In this document: positions 7,653-17,113 of the stretch, in pieces
Numbering within the stretch: the first letter of the stretch is position 1
Layout of the letters: every line of letters starts with the position of its first letter
Assembly: GCF_018223345.1 (NCBI RefSeq)
Contig: NZ_CP073587.1
Span: 3,775,001-3,812,587, forward strand
Length of the DNA stretch: 37,587 nucleotides
Source of the DNA: Shewanella yunxiaonensis
GTDB taxonomy: Bacteria; Pseudomonadota; Gammaproteobacteria; Enterobacterales; Shewanellaceae
Reading direction: 5' to 3'
Notes under the pieces: model-generated
Databases searched by the model: none
The model's input: the letters and a program-made list of their open reading frames with translations, nothing else
Told to the model about the DNA's origin: nothing
Made by a program: the position numbers and the translations under genes

Positions 7653-8639
7653 CTACGCCTCCCCATTAGCTTTGGCGTGTTCAACGGCAGATGACGAATC
7701 GTGATGCATCATCTGCATACCAGACTCACCAGCATCAGAACTCTTATGTTCCTGATGTTCCTGATGTTCGCCATGTTCGTGACCGCCTTTACCCCAGTCG
7801 TTATAGTGCTGCATGTACTTCATGACTATCTGATGGAACATGCCATCAGTTATCGCACCATAATACTGCACAGGGTTGTTTTCGCTGGGTTTAGCCAATT
7901 CGTCGTAACTCTGCGCATCGAGCACAGCGCTATTAGCTTTAACGGAAGCTACCCACTTCTCAAAGTCAGCATCCGTTGGTGTTGCCGTAGCCTTGAACTT
8001 CATTCCGGTAAAACCTGCACCGCTATAGTTGGCAGACATACCATCAAAAGTACCTGCTTCATTCGCAATCAGATGCAATTTAGTTTCCATACCAGCCATG
8101 GAATAGATTTGACTACCCAACTGGGGAATAAAGAATGAGTTCATCGTCGAGTCAGACGTGATCTTGAACTGCACCGGCACATCTTTTGGAAATACCAACT
8201 CATTGACTGTAGCAATTCCCTGTTCTGGGTAAATGAACAGCCACTTCCAGTTGAGAGATACCACTTCAACCGTTAGATGATCACGTTCGTGATCCAACGG
8301 CCGGTACGGATCCAGCTCATGAGTGGTTTTCCAGGTAATAGTACCTAGAATAACAACAATGATAATCGGAACTATCCAAACGACAGTTTCGATCTTGTTT
8401 GAATGCGCCCATTTAGGCATATAGAGCTCGTCACGACCTTCACGATATTTCCACGCAAAGTACAGGGTCATAAAGATTACCGGAATAACCACTATCAGCA
8501 TCAACACTGTAGCGACGATAATCAGATTTTTCTCCTGCAACCCTACATGTCCTTTCGGGTCGAGCACGCCCCCCTCACAGCCGGCCAGGAATAAGGCCAT
8601 AGCTGCCAAAGCGACTTTACTTAGGCTACGAATAAACAC
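7653..8639 (-). CDS. cyoA: cytochrome bo3 ubiquinol oxidase subunit II (lipoprotein)
   Basis: The protein is 328 residues from the GTG at 8639, chosen because AGAGGAAGG lies just upstream and gives a clean lipoprotein signal ending LAGC with lipidated Cys21 (then EGGVLDPKG, as in CyoA). Two membrane helices follow (about 38-60 and 80-105), then a cupredoxin-like periplasmic domain. The Cys/His CuA ligands of cytochrome c oxidases are absent, as expected for a quinol oxidase. The frame is open to 8759 but upstream starts lack a ribosome-binding site and bury the signal peptide. The last about 46 residues form a His/Glu/Gln-rich tail with eight His, partly encoded by tandem 9-bp repeats (7748-7783). 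Confidence 0.94.
   Translation of the reverse strand: MFIRSLSKVALAAMALFLAGCEGGVLDPKGHVGLQEKNLIIVATVLMLIVVIPVIFMTLYFAWKYREGRDELYMPKWAHSNKIETVVWIVPIIIVVILGTITWKTTHELDPYRPLDHERDHLTVEVVSLNWKWLFIYPEQGIATVNELVFPKDVPVQFKITSDSTMNSFFIPQLGSQIYSMAGMETKLHLIANEAGTFDGMSANYSGAGFTGMKFKATATPTDADFEKWVASVKANSAVLDAQSYDELAKPSENNPVQYYGAITDGMFHQIVMKYMQHYNDWGKGGHEHGEHQEHQEHKSSDAGESGMQMMHHDSSSAVEHAKANGEA
7748..7783. repeat. tandem 9-bp repeat inside cyoA (about four units)
   Basis: Units GTTCCTGAT, GTTCCTGAT, GTTCGCCAT and GTTCGTGAC follow each other on the plus strand. On the coding strand they give repeated Glu-His-Gln/Gly units ([12 protein letters not shown]). The 9-bp length keeps the frame, so copy number could vary by slippage without breaking the gene. 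Confidence 0.8.
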
Positions 8640-8677
8640 AAAGAACCTTCCTCTAACGACAGAGGTTGATAACATCC

Positions 8678-8694
8678 ACTGCCAGGAGGGCAGT
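8678..8694 (-). promoter_or_regulatory. small hairpin in the cyoA leader
   Basis: ACTGCC and GGCAGT pair perfectly around the loop AGGAG, about 40-55 nt upstream of the cyoA GTG. A leader structure affecting translation or mRNA stability is possible. No T-run follows, so it is not a standard terminator. Confidence 0.35.
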
Positions 8695-8993
8695 AGCGTG
8701 AACAACGCTATTAATACCGAACAAACTTTCAGCGGCGATATAATAGACGCCAGAACCAATCTGTATAAATCAAACCTTTGGATAGTGGCGAAAAAAACAA
8801 ACTTTAGTATCGGAAAAAATTTTTTATTATTTTCCAGCCAAGCTACCGTTTATTTAACAGAAAACCCAATGAAAACAGGCGCACGCGCCATAATCCATCA
8901 AAGTAATCTGACAACGAAGAGTAGTCTGACTCTTGATTTACGCCACTGATACACACAAACAAAGTGTGACTTTTGTCTGCTCAGTTCGATAAA

Positions 8994-9009
8994 CGTGAAG
9001 ATTATCACA
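8994..9009 (-). promoter_or_regulatory. CRP-like binding site upstream of cyoA
   Basis: The minus strand reads TGTGATAATCTTCACG, matching TGTGA-N6-TCACA at nine of ten defined positions. It is about 355 bp from the cyoA start, far for direct activation unless the promoter lies well upstream. In Shewanella, CRP is known to control respiratory genes, which makes the match plausible but does not prove it. Confidence 0.4.
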
Positions 9010-9385
9010 AAAATATTCTGAACACACAATGGTTAAGTGGTTAAACCGCACATTGTTTATTTACCCCACCAAAGCAAGATCAATCATACCCATAGCATGC
9101 TATAAATTAATATAAGTTTTTGAAAATTATAAATAATATTAACAAACACTTATTTATTAACTCGCTTATATTGCCGTGATGAAATTTTTCAATGATGACT
9201 ATGCAAAGTAAATAACGCCAAATACTCACCCTCGTTTATTAGTTCCTAATGCAGCGACCTATTAGCCACTATCCCCCTAAAACACCCCGTTTACCGAATA
9301 ACGAGATGGTTTAGGCGTTTTTGGCCGAAACTCCATGAACTGTATGGTCGCGTGCTAATTCAAAAAATGTTGATGTAGGCAACTA

Positions 9386-10130
9386 TTGCAGGGATTGCAT
9401 GACAAACTTTACGCCATACCCGTTGATAACAATAAGCACGGCATTAACGCGACGCCGCTATGGTGTATTTTGCTTCCAGTGGTATTTTGTCATTTATTGA
9501 TTGCACTAGGCTTCTCTTATAAAACAACGACACCAAACCGCATCACGATAACGACTAACACAGTTAGGCCAATTCATGCCTTTTTGTATCAGGCACCAAC
9601 AAAAAACGCACCACTACACCCCATGACAGAAGCAAGCAAGAACAACACAACAGGAAAGTATTCAACACAGAAGCAAGGTATCAGCCAATCGCCTTCGCAC
9701 CCACGATTCAGCAAAAAATGATAAAAGTTCAGCAGCCACAACTGAGGCAACTGCCAGCAACATATCCTCCATCCAAGACATCACTTCCCACTATTTGCAA
9801 CAGCAACAGTCCGGCAAGTTAAATCAGGGAGCGACCCAATATGCCAAGAAGCAGTCTGCACGCAAAAGTTTGAGTGTCATAACGCCTGAGCCAGAGAGAT
9901 TAGTCTTACCGACAATTCCAATAGGAGAACGCAATGGTTCGCTCGACTCACCACTCGATCCCAACCGTATCGTTAAGCAAGGAGATCGTTGTTATCGAGT
10001 GGTAAAAATGCCAACACAGCTTAACCCGGAAGCAGAGCATCTAGGTTTTGGCTTTAAATGTGCGCTAACGGATGATGAAAAACGGCTGGATAAATCCTTA
10101 ACCAACCGCATTAATCAACACCGTCAATAA
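9386..10130 (+). pseudogene. membrane-anchored protein of unknown function, split by an A-run frameshift
   Basis: Two overlapping frames look like one gene. The first (9386-9721, TTG start) has a membrane segment at about residues 26-44 and a Thr/Pro/Lys-rich tail ending RFSKK. The second frame is open from 9627 to 10130 without a start of its own before 9795. Its C-terminal part (NRIVKQGDRCYRVVKMPTQL onward, with a second Cys in FKCAL) looks like a small folded domain. Removing one A from the A6 run at 9713-9718 joins them as RFSKNDKSSAATTEA, giving about 247 residues: short cytoplasmic N-terminus, one membrane helix, long low-complexity Ser/Thr/Gln-rich periplasmic linker, C-terminal domain. 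The layout is TonB-like but I see no TonB motif. Indel mutation, sequencing error and real frameshifting cannot be told apart here. Confidence 0.6.
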
Positions 10131-10168
10131 TCATTCAGAATAAGCGTCCCAACATCAGCGATAAAACG

Positions 10169-11047
10169 TCAGGAAAAAAGCCCAGAAGATAAGTAACGAT
10201 CACCGCGATCACAGATGATAGCCACCACCGTTGATCCTGGATGCTGTTGGGCAAGCACTAGGGCGGCAAACACCGCACCACCGGAACTGACGCCCGCACA
10301 AATACCTTCCTCTTGCGCCAGTTTTCTGGCCATATCCTTCGCGTCCTGTTCGGTAATATCCATGATCAAATCTACACGGGCAGCATCAAAAATACCGGGT
10401 AAATATGCTTGTGGCCAACGGCGAATTCCGGGAATTGAACTGCCTGACGCAGGTTGCAACCCGACAACAGTGATAGCTGGATTACGCTCCTTCAGATAGC
10501 GCGACACCCCCATAATGGTGCCGGTAGTCCCCATACTGGAGACAAAATGCGTTACCTTGCCATTCGTCTGTTGCCAGATTTCCGGCCCCGTAGTTAGAAA
10601 ATGAGCGTTAGCGTTATCTTGGTTATTAAACTGATCCAATACTTTGCCTTTACCTTCCGCCTGCATCGTTAACGCCAAATCCCGCGCTTCTTCCATATTA
10701 CCCACCAGCAGCAATTCCGCGCCGTAAGCTTGCATCGAATCCTTACGTTCCTGAGTGGAATCCTTAGGCATAATCAAAATCATCTTATAGCCTTTAATGG
10801 CGGCCACCATCGCCAGCGCAATCCCCGTATTACCACTGGTCGCTTCAATCAGCGTATCCCCAGGGTGGATTTCCTGCCGCAGTTCAGCCTGCACGATCAT
10901 ATTCAGCGCTGCCCGATCCTTTACCGAACCAGCCGGATTATTGCCTTCTAGTTTTAGCAAAACCGTAGAGGAACCACAGTTTAGCCGCTGCAGACGTACC
11001 AGCGGTGTTTGCCCGATGCAGGTTTCAATGGTGGGAAAATCAGACAC
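10169..11047 (-). CDS. cysM: cysteine synthase B (O-acetylserine sulfhydrylase B)
   Basis: CysM is a PLP enzyme that makes cysteine from O-acetylserine with sulfide, or S-sulfocysteine with thiosulfate. At 292 residues it closely follows E. coli CysM. The PLP lysine is Lys43 in NPAGSVKDRAA, the substrate loop is EATSGNTGIA, the phosphate loop is SSMGTTGT, and GIRRWP and CAGVSSGGAV are present. The GIRRWP segment and closeness to E. coli CysM argue for CysM over CysK. The start is GTG at 11047 with AGGA upstream. The C-terminus ends soon after GDRYLSSG, about ten residues shorter than E. coli. It is divergent from the sulfate uptake operon, so the 11048-11261 gap is probably a shared cys control region. 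Confidence 0.94.
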   Translation of the reverse strand: MSDFPTIETCIGQTPLVRLQRLNCGSSTVLLKLEGNNPAGSVKDRAALNMIVQAELRQEIHPGDTLIEATSGNTGIALAMVAAIKGYKMILIMPKDSTQERKDSMQAYGAELLLVGNMEEARDLALTMQAEGKGKVLDQFNNQDNANAHFLTTGPEIWQQTNGKVTHFVSSMGTTGTIMGVSRYLKERNPAITVVGLQPASGSSIPGIRRWPQAYLPGIFDAARVDLIMDITEQDAKDMARKLAQEEGICAGVSSGGAVFAALVLAQQHPGSTVVAIICDRGDRYLSSGLFS

Positions 11048-11261
11048 GATATAGGTCCTTTATTCTTGATTAAACGCAATTAAACGATGCCTTATTCTAT
11101 GAGCCTTACTTCTGGTAAACACAGTGAATAGTGCTTGGCGCATACAATAAATTGCTCATAGTTATTCCAAAAAGCTCTAGATAGGCATCTTATTATAAAA
11201 ATTAACATCTATTACTCTATCAGCCATCACACTGACACAGTGACCGAATGAGGGAGTAAAA
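11048..11261. promoter_or_regulatory. divergent promoter region between cysM and sbp
   Basis: This 214-bp gap separates two divergent sulfur genes and must hold both promoters. It is AT-rich, with TTATTCCAAAA (about 11161) and repeated GTTTAAT motifs on the minus strand near cysM. CysB control would be expected for such genes, but CysB sites are too degenerate to call by eye. No clean -35/-10 pair was identified. Confidence 0.4.
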
Positions 11262-12269
11262 ATGCCAGTAAAAATGATAAAAGCCGTGTTGGGAACCCTG
11301 TTTCTGGGAACATCGCTCAATGTGGCGGCGGCAGATCAAACGCTGCTGAACTCTTCGTATGACATCGCCCGGGAACTGTTTAGCGCCTACAACCCAATGT
11401 TTATCAAACACTGGCAAGAGCAAACCGGTAAAACCGTGGAGATTAAACAGTCTCACGCCGGTTCTTCTGCACAAGCACGTTCCATTCTGCAAGGACTGCC
11501 GGCCGATGTGGTGACCTTTAATCAGGTCACGGATGTGCAAATTCTGGCAGATCGCGGCAAGCTGATCCCTGCGAACTGGCAACAACTGCTACCAAACTCA
11601 AGCTCGCCTTACTATTCCACCATTGCGTTTCTGGTGAGAAAGGGAAACCCCAAACAGATCCACGATTGGGGCGATTTAACCAAAGATGATGTGAAGCTGG
11701 TGTTTCCTAATCCCAAAACCTCAGGTAATGCACGCTATACCTACTTAGCCGCTTTGGGTTATGCGCAGAAAATTTATGGTAAGGAAGATCAGGCAGATCT
11801 GGATAAATTCCTGAAAAAATTCCTCGCTAATGTCGCGGTATTTGATACCGGCGGTCGCGGTGCCACAACCTCATTTGTTGAACGTGGTATCGGTGATGTG
11901 TTGATCACCTTTGAATCTGAAGTGAATAACATTCGTCAGCAATATGGCAGTGATGATTATCAGGTTGTGGTGCCAAAGACTTCAATTCTGGCTGAATTTC
12001 CTGTCGCGGTTGTTGAAAAGAATGCCAAACGCAACGGTACTGAAGCGTTAGCGACCGAATACCTCAATTACCTTTACAGTGAAGAAGCGCAGCGGCTGCT
12101 AGCAGGTTTTAACTACCGGGTGCATAACGCCAAGGTGAAGGCAGAATTTGCAGATAAATTTCCAGAAGTGGATTTGCTAACCGTTGAACAAATCATCGGT
12201 GGCTGGGATAACGCGATGAAAACCCAATTTGCAAACGGCGCAAAGCTCGATCAACTGTTGAAACGCTAA
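11262..12269 (+). CDS. sbp: periplasmic sulfate-binding protein
   Basis: This 335-residue substrate-binding protein belongs to the sulfate/thiosulfate ABC importer. A Sec signal peptide covers about residues 1-24 (cleavage near VAAA-DQ). Family motifs are [69 protein letters not shown] and [10 protein letters not shown]. It resembles E. coli Sbp along its whole length; the name cysP is also used for this position in some genomes. GAGGGAG lies 5 nt before the ATG. It is first in the sbp-cysT-cysW-cysA unit and is separated from cysT by a stable hairpin. Confidence 0.94.
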   Translation: MPVKMIKAVLGTLFLGTSLNVAAADQTLLNSSYDIARELFSAYNPMFIKHWQEQTGKTVEIKQSHAGSSAQARSILQGLPADVVTFNQVTDVQILADRGKLIPANWQQLLPNSSSPYYSTIAFLVRKGNPKQIHDWGDLTKDDVKLVFPNPKTSGNARYTYLAALGYAQKIYGKEDQADLDKFLKKFLANVAVFDTGGRGATTSFVERGIGDVLITFESEVNNIRQQYGSDDYQVVVPKTSILAEFPVAVVEKNAKRNGTEALATEYLNYLYSEEAQRLLAGFNYRVHNAKVKAEFADKFPEVDLLTVEQIIGGWDNAMKTQFANGAKLDQLLKR

Positions 12270-12298
12270 CACCAGACATACAGGCTGTGCTGCAACTA

Positions 12299-12321
12299 AG
12301 ACCTGGGCTAATTCCAGGTCT
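12299..12321 (+). terminator. intercistronic hairpin between sbp and cysT
   Basis: AGACCTGG and CCAGGTCT pair perfectly (8 bp) around a 7-nt loop, followed by only a weak T-run (GTTTGC). Such hairpins after a binding-protein gene usually protect the upstream mRNA or partly terminate, giving more binding protein than permease. Partial termination is inference. Confidence 0.6.
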
Positions 12322-12398
12322 GTTTGCAAATAATAGGTATTCATCTGGCAATACAGCCATAGATCGCTAAATAGGGTTATCCCAGTTAACGTAATGCG

Positions 12399-13256
12399 GT
12401 GGCAAATTCTGTGATTTCAACTAACGGGCGCTTGCGCCATAAACGGGTTCTGCCTGGATTCAGCATCAGCTTGGGCGTGTCGTTGCTGTTTGTCAGTTTG
12501 ATCCTGTTACTGCCGACTACGGGACTGATCATGCAAACCGGGACCATGAGCTGGTCTGCATATTGGGGCGTGATTACCGATCCGCGGGTAGTCGCCAGTT
12601 ATCGGGTGACCTTATTGTCAGCACTGGCGGCATCATTGTTTAACTGCTTGTTTGGCCTATTGCTGGCATGGGTGCTAGTCCGGTATGAATTTCCCGGAAA
12701 GCGGCTACTGGATGCATTAGTCGACCTGCCGTTTGCGTTACCGACCGCGGTTGCCGGTATCACGCTTGCAACGCTATATGCAGAAAATGGGCAACTTGGC
12801 AGTTTGCTGACGCAATTGGGGATTAAAGTGGCTTACTCGCCTTTGGGTATTGTGGTTGCCATGGTCTTTACCAGTATTCCATTTGTGGTGCGCACGGTGC
12901 AGCCGGTGCTCGAAGAACTCTCTCACGATGAGGAGGAAGCGGGTATGACGCTTGGAGCCTCAGACCGTGCAGTATTTTGGCGCATTATTCTGCCATCGTT
13001 GTGGCCGGCATTGATGGTGGGTACCGCACTGTCATTTACGCGCAGCCTTGGTGAGTTTGGTGCGGTGATCTTTATCGCTGGCAATATGCCTTACATCAGT
13101 GAAATCACTTCGTTGATGATCTTTGTGAAGCTACAGGAGTTTGATTTTGCTGGCGCCAGCGCCATTGCCTCAGTGGTGCTCATGACTTCATTACTGCTAC
13201 TGCTGCTAATAAACCTCTGGCAAGCACGTTATTTGCGACGTATTCGCGGACGTTAA
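12399..13256 (+). CDS. cysT: sulfate/thiosulfate ABC transporter permease CysT (CysU)
   Basis: This 285-residue inner-membrane permease has six membrane helices, beginning with VLPGFSISLGVSLLFVSLILLLP as in E. coli CysU. The EAA coupling loop, EEEAGMTLGASDRAVFWRIILP, contacts the ATPase. The start is uncertain: GTG at 12399 or GTG at 12411; neither has a strong Shine-Dalgarno, and both precede the conserved part. cysW follows after 9 bp. Confidence 0.93.
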   Translation: MANSVISTNGRLRHKRVLPGFSISLGVSLLFVSLILLLPTTGLIMQTGTMSWSAYWGVITDPRVVASYRVTLLSALAASLFNCLFGLLLAWVLVRYEFPGKRLLDALVDLPFALPTAVAGITLATLYAENGQLGSLLTQLGIKVAYSPLGIVVAMVFTSIPFVVRTVQPVLEELSHDEEEAGMTLGASDRAVFWRIILPSLWPALMVGTALSFTRSLGEFGAVIFIAGNMPYISEITSLMIFVKLQEFDFAGASAIASVVLMTSLLLLLLINLWQARYLRRIRGR

Positions 13257-13265
13257 GGAGCACGC

Positions 13266-14132
13266 ATGTACGCATTTAAGCCTTCCAGAGTGGGTGATGC
13301 ACCTATCATCAAGTGGAGTCTGATCGCGCTAGCGGTATTACTCAGCGGCTTATTATTGGTGGTACCGCTAGCCAGTATTTTTCAGCAGGCCTTCGCTGGT
13401 GGTTGGCGGTTGTACATTCAACACTTAAGCCAACCCGATACCCTGCACGCCATCGGCCTCACCTTGATGGTGGCAGCACTGACTGTACCAATAAACTTAG
13501 TTTTTGGTGTGCTACTGGCCTGGAGCGTCACCCGTTTCGAATTTCCGGGGCGCAAAATACTGATCACGCTGATTGATATTCCCTTTGCCGTGTCGCCCGT
13601 GGTGGCAGGCTTACTCTACCTGTTGCTGTATGGCAACAGTGGCTGGCTGGGGGCCTGGTTGTTTGAACATGATCTGCAGGTGATGTTTGCCTGGCCAGGG
13701 ATCGTGTTAGTAACCATTTTTGTCACTTGTCCGTTTGTGGCACGCGAACTGATCCCATTGATGCAACAACAGGGTGCCGCGGAAGAGGAAGCGGCGGTAA
13801 TCCTCGGAGCCTCCTGGTGGCAACTGTTTCGCCGCGTGACCTTACCCAACATCAAATGGGCACTGATTTACGGGGTAATTCTGACCAATGCCAGAGCGGT
13901 AGGTGAGTTTGGTGCTGTCGCAGTGGTATCCGGCAACATTCGTGGCGAAACCAATACCCTACCTTTGCACGTACAATTACTTTATGAGGATTACCAAGCC
14001 CAAGCCGCGTTCGCCAGCGCTTCACTACTGGCACTAATCGCCCTCTTTACTTTGCTGCTGAAAGCCGCTGTTGAATGGCAGCAACAACGCAGTTTATCCG
14101 TCAATAATGATAATGAGCAGAGCCAATTATGA
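13266..14132 (+). CDS. cysW: sulfate/thiosulfate ABC transporter permease CysW
   Basis: This 288-residue second permease subunit pairs with CysT. Six hydrophobic segments are visible, with the family motifs [31 protein letters not shown] and the EAA loop [28 protein letters not shown] precedes the ATG. Its stop overlaps the cysA start (ATGA), suggesting coupled translation. Confidence 0.95.
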   Translation: MYAFKPSRVGDAPIIKWSLIALAVLLSGLLLVVPLASIFQQAFAGGWRLYIQHLSQPDTLHAIGLTLMVAALTVPINLVFGVLLAWSVTRFEFPGRKILITLIDIPFAVSPVVAGLLYLLLYGNSGWLGAWLFEHDLQVMFAWPGIVLVTIFVTCPFVARELIPLMQQQGAAEEEAAVILGASWWQLFRRVTLPNIKWALIYGVILTNARAVGEFGAVAVVSGNIRGETNTLPLHVQLLYEDYQAQAAFASASLLALIALFTLLLKAAVEWQQQRSLSVNNDNEQSQL

Positions 14133-15259
14133 GTATTCGTCTTAGCAATATTTCCAAGCAATTTGGCCAGTTTCAGGCGCTTTCACCGCTCAATCTCGAT
14201 ATTGACGATGGCGAGATGATCGGTCTGCTGGGACCATCAGGTTCTGGTAAAACCACGCTACTACGGATTATTGCCGGGCTTGAAGGTGCAGATAGCGGCC
14301 AACTGTATTTTGGTGACCGAGAAGTGACAAGGGTGCATGTGCGCGAACGTAGGGTCGGCTTTGTGTTTCAGAACTACGCGCTGTTTCGCCATATGACAGT
14401 CGCCGAAAACGTCGCTTTTGGCCTGCAAGTCATGCCGCGCAAACAGCGGCCAGCAGCGGCTGAGATCCACAAAAGAGTCTCACAACTGTTAGAAACCGTG
14501 CAGCTCGGTCATCTGGCACAGCGCTATCCCGAGCAACTCTCTGGTGGACAGAAACAGCGCATTGCGCTGGCGCGGGCACTGGCGACGCAGCCAGAGGTGT
14601 TGTTGTTGGATGAACCCTTTGGCGCGTTGGATGCCAAAGTGCGAAAAGAACTGCGTCGCTGGTTACGTAGTCTGCATGATGAACTGAAATTCACCAGTGT
14701 GTTTGTCACTCATGATCAGGACGAAGCATTGGAGCTGTCAGATCGGGTGGTGGTGATGAGCAACGGCCACATAGAACAGGTTAACACCCCGGCTGAGCTA
14801 TATGCCCAACCTAATAGCCGTTTTGTGTTTGATTTTCTGGGTAACGTCAACGTGTTTACTGCCGAATGGCAACAACAGTGCTGGCGCAATGGTGAGGCAT
14901 TTATCGTGCCGCCAGAACAACCGCAATTGCAGCAAAACGGCGCATTGTATGTCCGCAGTCATGAACTCGCCTTGTCTGATAAACCTAACAGCCAGGTGAA
15001 TTTACCGTTTGATATTGTCTCCATTACACCCATCGGTGCAGAGGTTCGGGTGGAGTTAGCACCGAGCGGCTGGCATAGCGAACAGTTGTGGGAGGCAAAA
15101 TTTACCCACCACCAGCTGCAAGAAAAGGGATTACAAAAGGGCGACCGAGTGTTTGTAACCCCACAAACAGGCTACTTTTTTGCTGCACAAGGTGACGGTT
15201 CAGCCACACGTCTCAATTGGCCGTTCCTGCCACCCGGCAGCCTGGTATTTGATATCTAA
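14129..15259 (+). CDS. cysA: sulfate/thiosulfate ABC transporter ATP-binding protein
   Basis: The ATPase that drives sulfate import is 376 residues. Walker A GPSGSGKT is at 35-42, Q-loop Gln81, signature LSGGQ at 137-141, Walker B LLLDE at 158-162 and switch His195. A C-terminal regulatory (TOBE-like) part from about residue 240 follows, slightly longer than in E. coli CysA (365 residues). It ends 4 bp before the convergent glmS stop, with no visible terminator between them. Confidence 0.95.
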   Translation: MSIRLSNISKQFGQFQALSPLNLDIDDGEMIGLLGPSGSGKTTLLRIIAGLEGADSGQLYFGDREVTRVHVRERRVGFVFQNYALFRHMTVAENVAFGLQVMPRKQRPAAAEIHKRVSQLLETVQLGHLAQRYPEQLSGGQKQRIALARALATQPEVLLLDEPFGALDAKVRKELRRWLRSLHDELKFTSVFVTHDQDEALELSDRVVVMSNGHIEQVNTPAELYAQPNSRFVFDFLGNVNVFTAEWQQQCWRNGEAFIVPPEQPQLQQNGALYVRSHELALSDKPNSQVNLPFDIVSITPIGAEVRVELAPSGWHSEQLWEAKFTHHQLQEKGLQKGDRVFVTPQTGYFFAAQGDGSATRLNWPFLPPGSLVFDI

Positions 15260-15263
15260 CCCC

Positions 15264-17093
15264 TTATTCAACTGTCACTGACTTGGCCAGATTTCGCGGC
15301 TGGTCTACGTCAGTGCCTTTTATCAGGGCCACATGATAGGACAGTAATTGCAGCGGCAGAGTGTAGATAAGCGGCGCAATAAACTCATCGCAATGGGGCA
15401 CAGAAATAACCTTCATGGAGTCGTCGGACCGGAAGTTAGCATCCACATCCGCGAATACATACATCAAACCACCACGAGCCCGTACCTCTTCCACATTGGA
15501 TTTAAGCTTTTCCAACAATTCATTATTCGGTGCTACTACAATTACCGGCATATCGGCATCTATCAATGCTAACGGTCCGTGTTTCAATTCACCAGACGCG
15601 TAAGCTTCTGCATGAATATAAGAGATCTCTTTCAGCTTTAGTGCACCTTCCATGGCGATAGGGTATTGATCGCCACGACCTAAAAACAACGCATGACTCT
15701 TGTCAGCAAAGTCTTCTGCCAAACCCGCGATGGTTTCATCCAGCCCTAAAGTCTGCTCAACTTTTGCGGGTAAGGATTGCAAGCTGTGCACCATAGCAGC
15801 TTCAGTCTCGGCACTCATACCGTTATAGCGACCGATAACCGCAGTCAACATCAGCAATCCAGCTAACTGCACAGTAAAAGCTTTAGTCGATGCCACACCG
15901 ATTTCCGCACCCGCTTTCATCATGTACGCCATATCTGACTCGCGCACCAGAGATGAACCCGGTACATTACAAATGGTCAGAGAGGCTTTGTACCCCATCT
16001 GTTTTGCCAAGCGCAACGCCGCCAGCGTATCAGCGGTTTCTCCAGACTGAGAAATAGTCACAAATAAGCTGTCAGGATATGTGAAGGATTTGCGGTAGCG
16101 AAACTCTGAAGCAATTTCCACATTACAGGAAACACCTGCCCATTGTTCCAGCCAGTACCGTGCGGTCATTGCCGCATGATAACTGGTACCACAAGCGATG
16201 ATCTGTACATGACGAATACCACTCAATAACGCTTCTGCATTATCACCAAAAGCGGATGCCAACACCTGGCCATAGGCGATACGGCCTTCCATGGTGCGGG
16301 TCAACGCCAACGGTTGTTCATGGATCTCTTTCAGCATGTAATGGCGAAACGCACCTTTATCACCCGCATCATGCGTGATTTCAGATTCTTTAATCTCGCG
16401 TGCAACCGCTTCGCCTTTACTGTTGAAAATACTCACTTTCCGACGGGTAATTTCAGCAACATCACCTTCTTCCAGATAGGAAAAAGAACGGGTTACGGGT
16501 AACAACGCCAGTTGGTCTGATGCCACAAAGTTTTCACCCAAGCCATAACCCACCACCAGCGGACTGCCGCTACGAGCCACCACTAAGCGCTCGCTGTCAC
16601 GGCGGTCAATAACAACAGTGCCATAAGCACCTTCCAGCTGTTTCACTGTGGCCTGGACCGCTGCCAGCAAGGATTCGTGGGTTTTCAGTTCGTGATGCAC
16701 CAGATGGCAGATCACTTCGGTATCGGTATCAGACTCAAAGCGGTAACCGAGTTCGGTAAGCTTGTGGCGCAGTTCGGCATGATTCTCAATAATGCCGTTA
16801 TGCACTACGGCGATATCGCCGCTGGATTGGTGCGGATGCGCGTTACGTTCGTTAGGTTCGCCGTGAGTCGCCCAGCGGGTATGAGCAATACCGGTACCGC
16901 CGACCAGAGGCTGCTGCACCAGCGCATCAGCCAACTCCTGCACCTTACCCACTCGGCGCACACGTTGTAGTTGCTGCTCATGGATCACCGCCATACCTGC
17001 TGAGTCATAGCCGCGATATTCCAGCCGTTTCAAGCCTTCCAGCAGAATTTCCATCACATCCCTTTGCGCCACGGCGCCAACTATTCCACACAT
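15264..17093 (-). CDS. glmS: glutamine-fructose-6-phosphate aminotransferase (isomerizing)
   Basis: GlmS makes glucosamine-6-phosphate from fructose-6-phosphate and glutamine, the entry step to UDP-GlcNAc. At 609 residues it equals E. coli GlmS. The N-terminal glutaminase nucleophile is Cys2 (MCGIVGAV), with YRGYDSAG and [11 protein letters not shown]. Two SIS sugar-isomerase domains follow ([35 protein letters not shown]), ending [13 protein letters not shown] precedes the ATG. It lies 20 bp after the DeoR-type regulator and is probably co-transcribed with it. I see no room for a glmS ribozyme (a Gram-positive feature). Confidence 0.97.
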   Translation of the reverse strand: MCGIVGAVAQRDVMEILLEGLKRLEYRGYDSAGMAVIHEQQLQRVRRVGKVQELADALVQQPLVGGTGIAHTRWATHGEPNERNAHPHQSSGDIAVVHNGIIENHAELRHKLTELGYRFESDTDTEVICHLVHHELKTHESLLAAVQATVKQLEGAYGTVVIDRRDSERLVVARSGSPLVVGYGLGENFVASDQLALLPVTRSFSYLEEGDVAEITRRKVSIFNSKGEAVAREIKESEITHDAGDKGAFRHYMLKEIHEQPLALTRTMEGRIAYGQVLASAFGDNAEALLSGIRHVQIIACGTSYHAAMTARYWLEQWAGVSCNVEIASEFRYRKSFTYPDSLFVTISQSGETADTLAALRLAKQMGYKASLTICNVPGSSLVRESDMAYMMKAGAEIGVASTKAFTVQLAGLLMLTAVIGRYNGMSAETEAAMVHSLQSLPAKVEQTLGLDETIAGLAEDFADKSHALFLGRGDQYPIAMEGALKLKEISYIHAEAYASGELKHGPLALIDADMPVIVVAPNNELLEKLKSNVEEVRARGGLMYVFADVDANFRSDDSMKVISVPHCDEFIAPLIYTLPLQLLSYHVALIKGTDVDQPRNLAKSVTVE

Positions 17094-17113
17094 GTTATTT
17101 CCTGCGTTACTTC

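Larger units (their letters stand above)
8640..9385. other. long AT-rich intergenic region upstream of cyoA
   Basis: About 745 bp separate the cyoA start from the next gene on the other strand. Short frames here have no ribosome-binding sites or recognisable products. The part near cyoA should hold its promoter, but I could not fix a -35/-10 pair. A CRP-like palindrome is at 8994-9009. An 8-bp direct repeat (TGGTTAAG, TGGTTAAA; 9030-9045) lies between short inverted arms ACAATG and CATTGT (9026-9031, 9051-9056). Around 9274-9322, CCTAAA and TTTAGG arms are followed by CGTTTTT, a weak terminator-like element that could end a small plus-strand RNA; I would not call one. Confidence 0.45.

Noticed and set aside
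8698..8949. Possible small gene on the plus strand in the cyoA upstream gap
   Set aside because: It has no ribosome-binding site, odd composition, overlaps the expected cyoA promoter, and shows no family motif.
9274..9322. Possible small RNA ending in a CCTAAA/TTTAGG hairpin with a T-run
   Set aside because: The loop is about 20 nt and the stem is short and imperfect. No promoter is evident, so I mention it only within the intergenic entry.
9795..10130. Independent second gene starting at 9795
   Set aside because: There is no Shine-Dalgarno at the TTG, and the frame is open and protein-like well upstream to 9627. It is better explained as the 3' half of a frameshifted gene.
17094..17113. 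glmS ribozyme
   Set aside because: Only 20 bp separate the regulator from glmS, and the ribozyme is known from Gram-positive bacteria; no pseudoknot core is visible.
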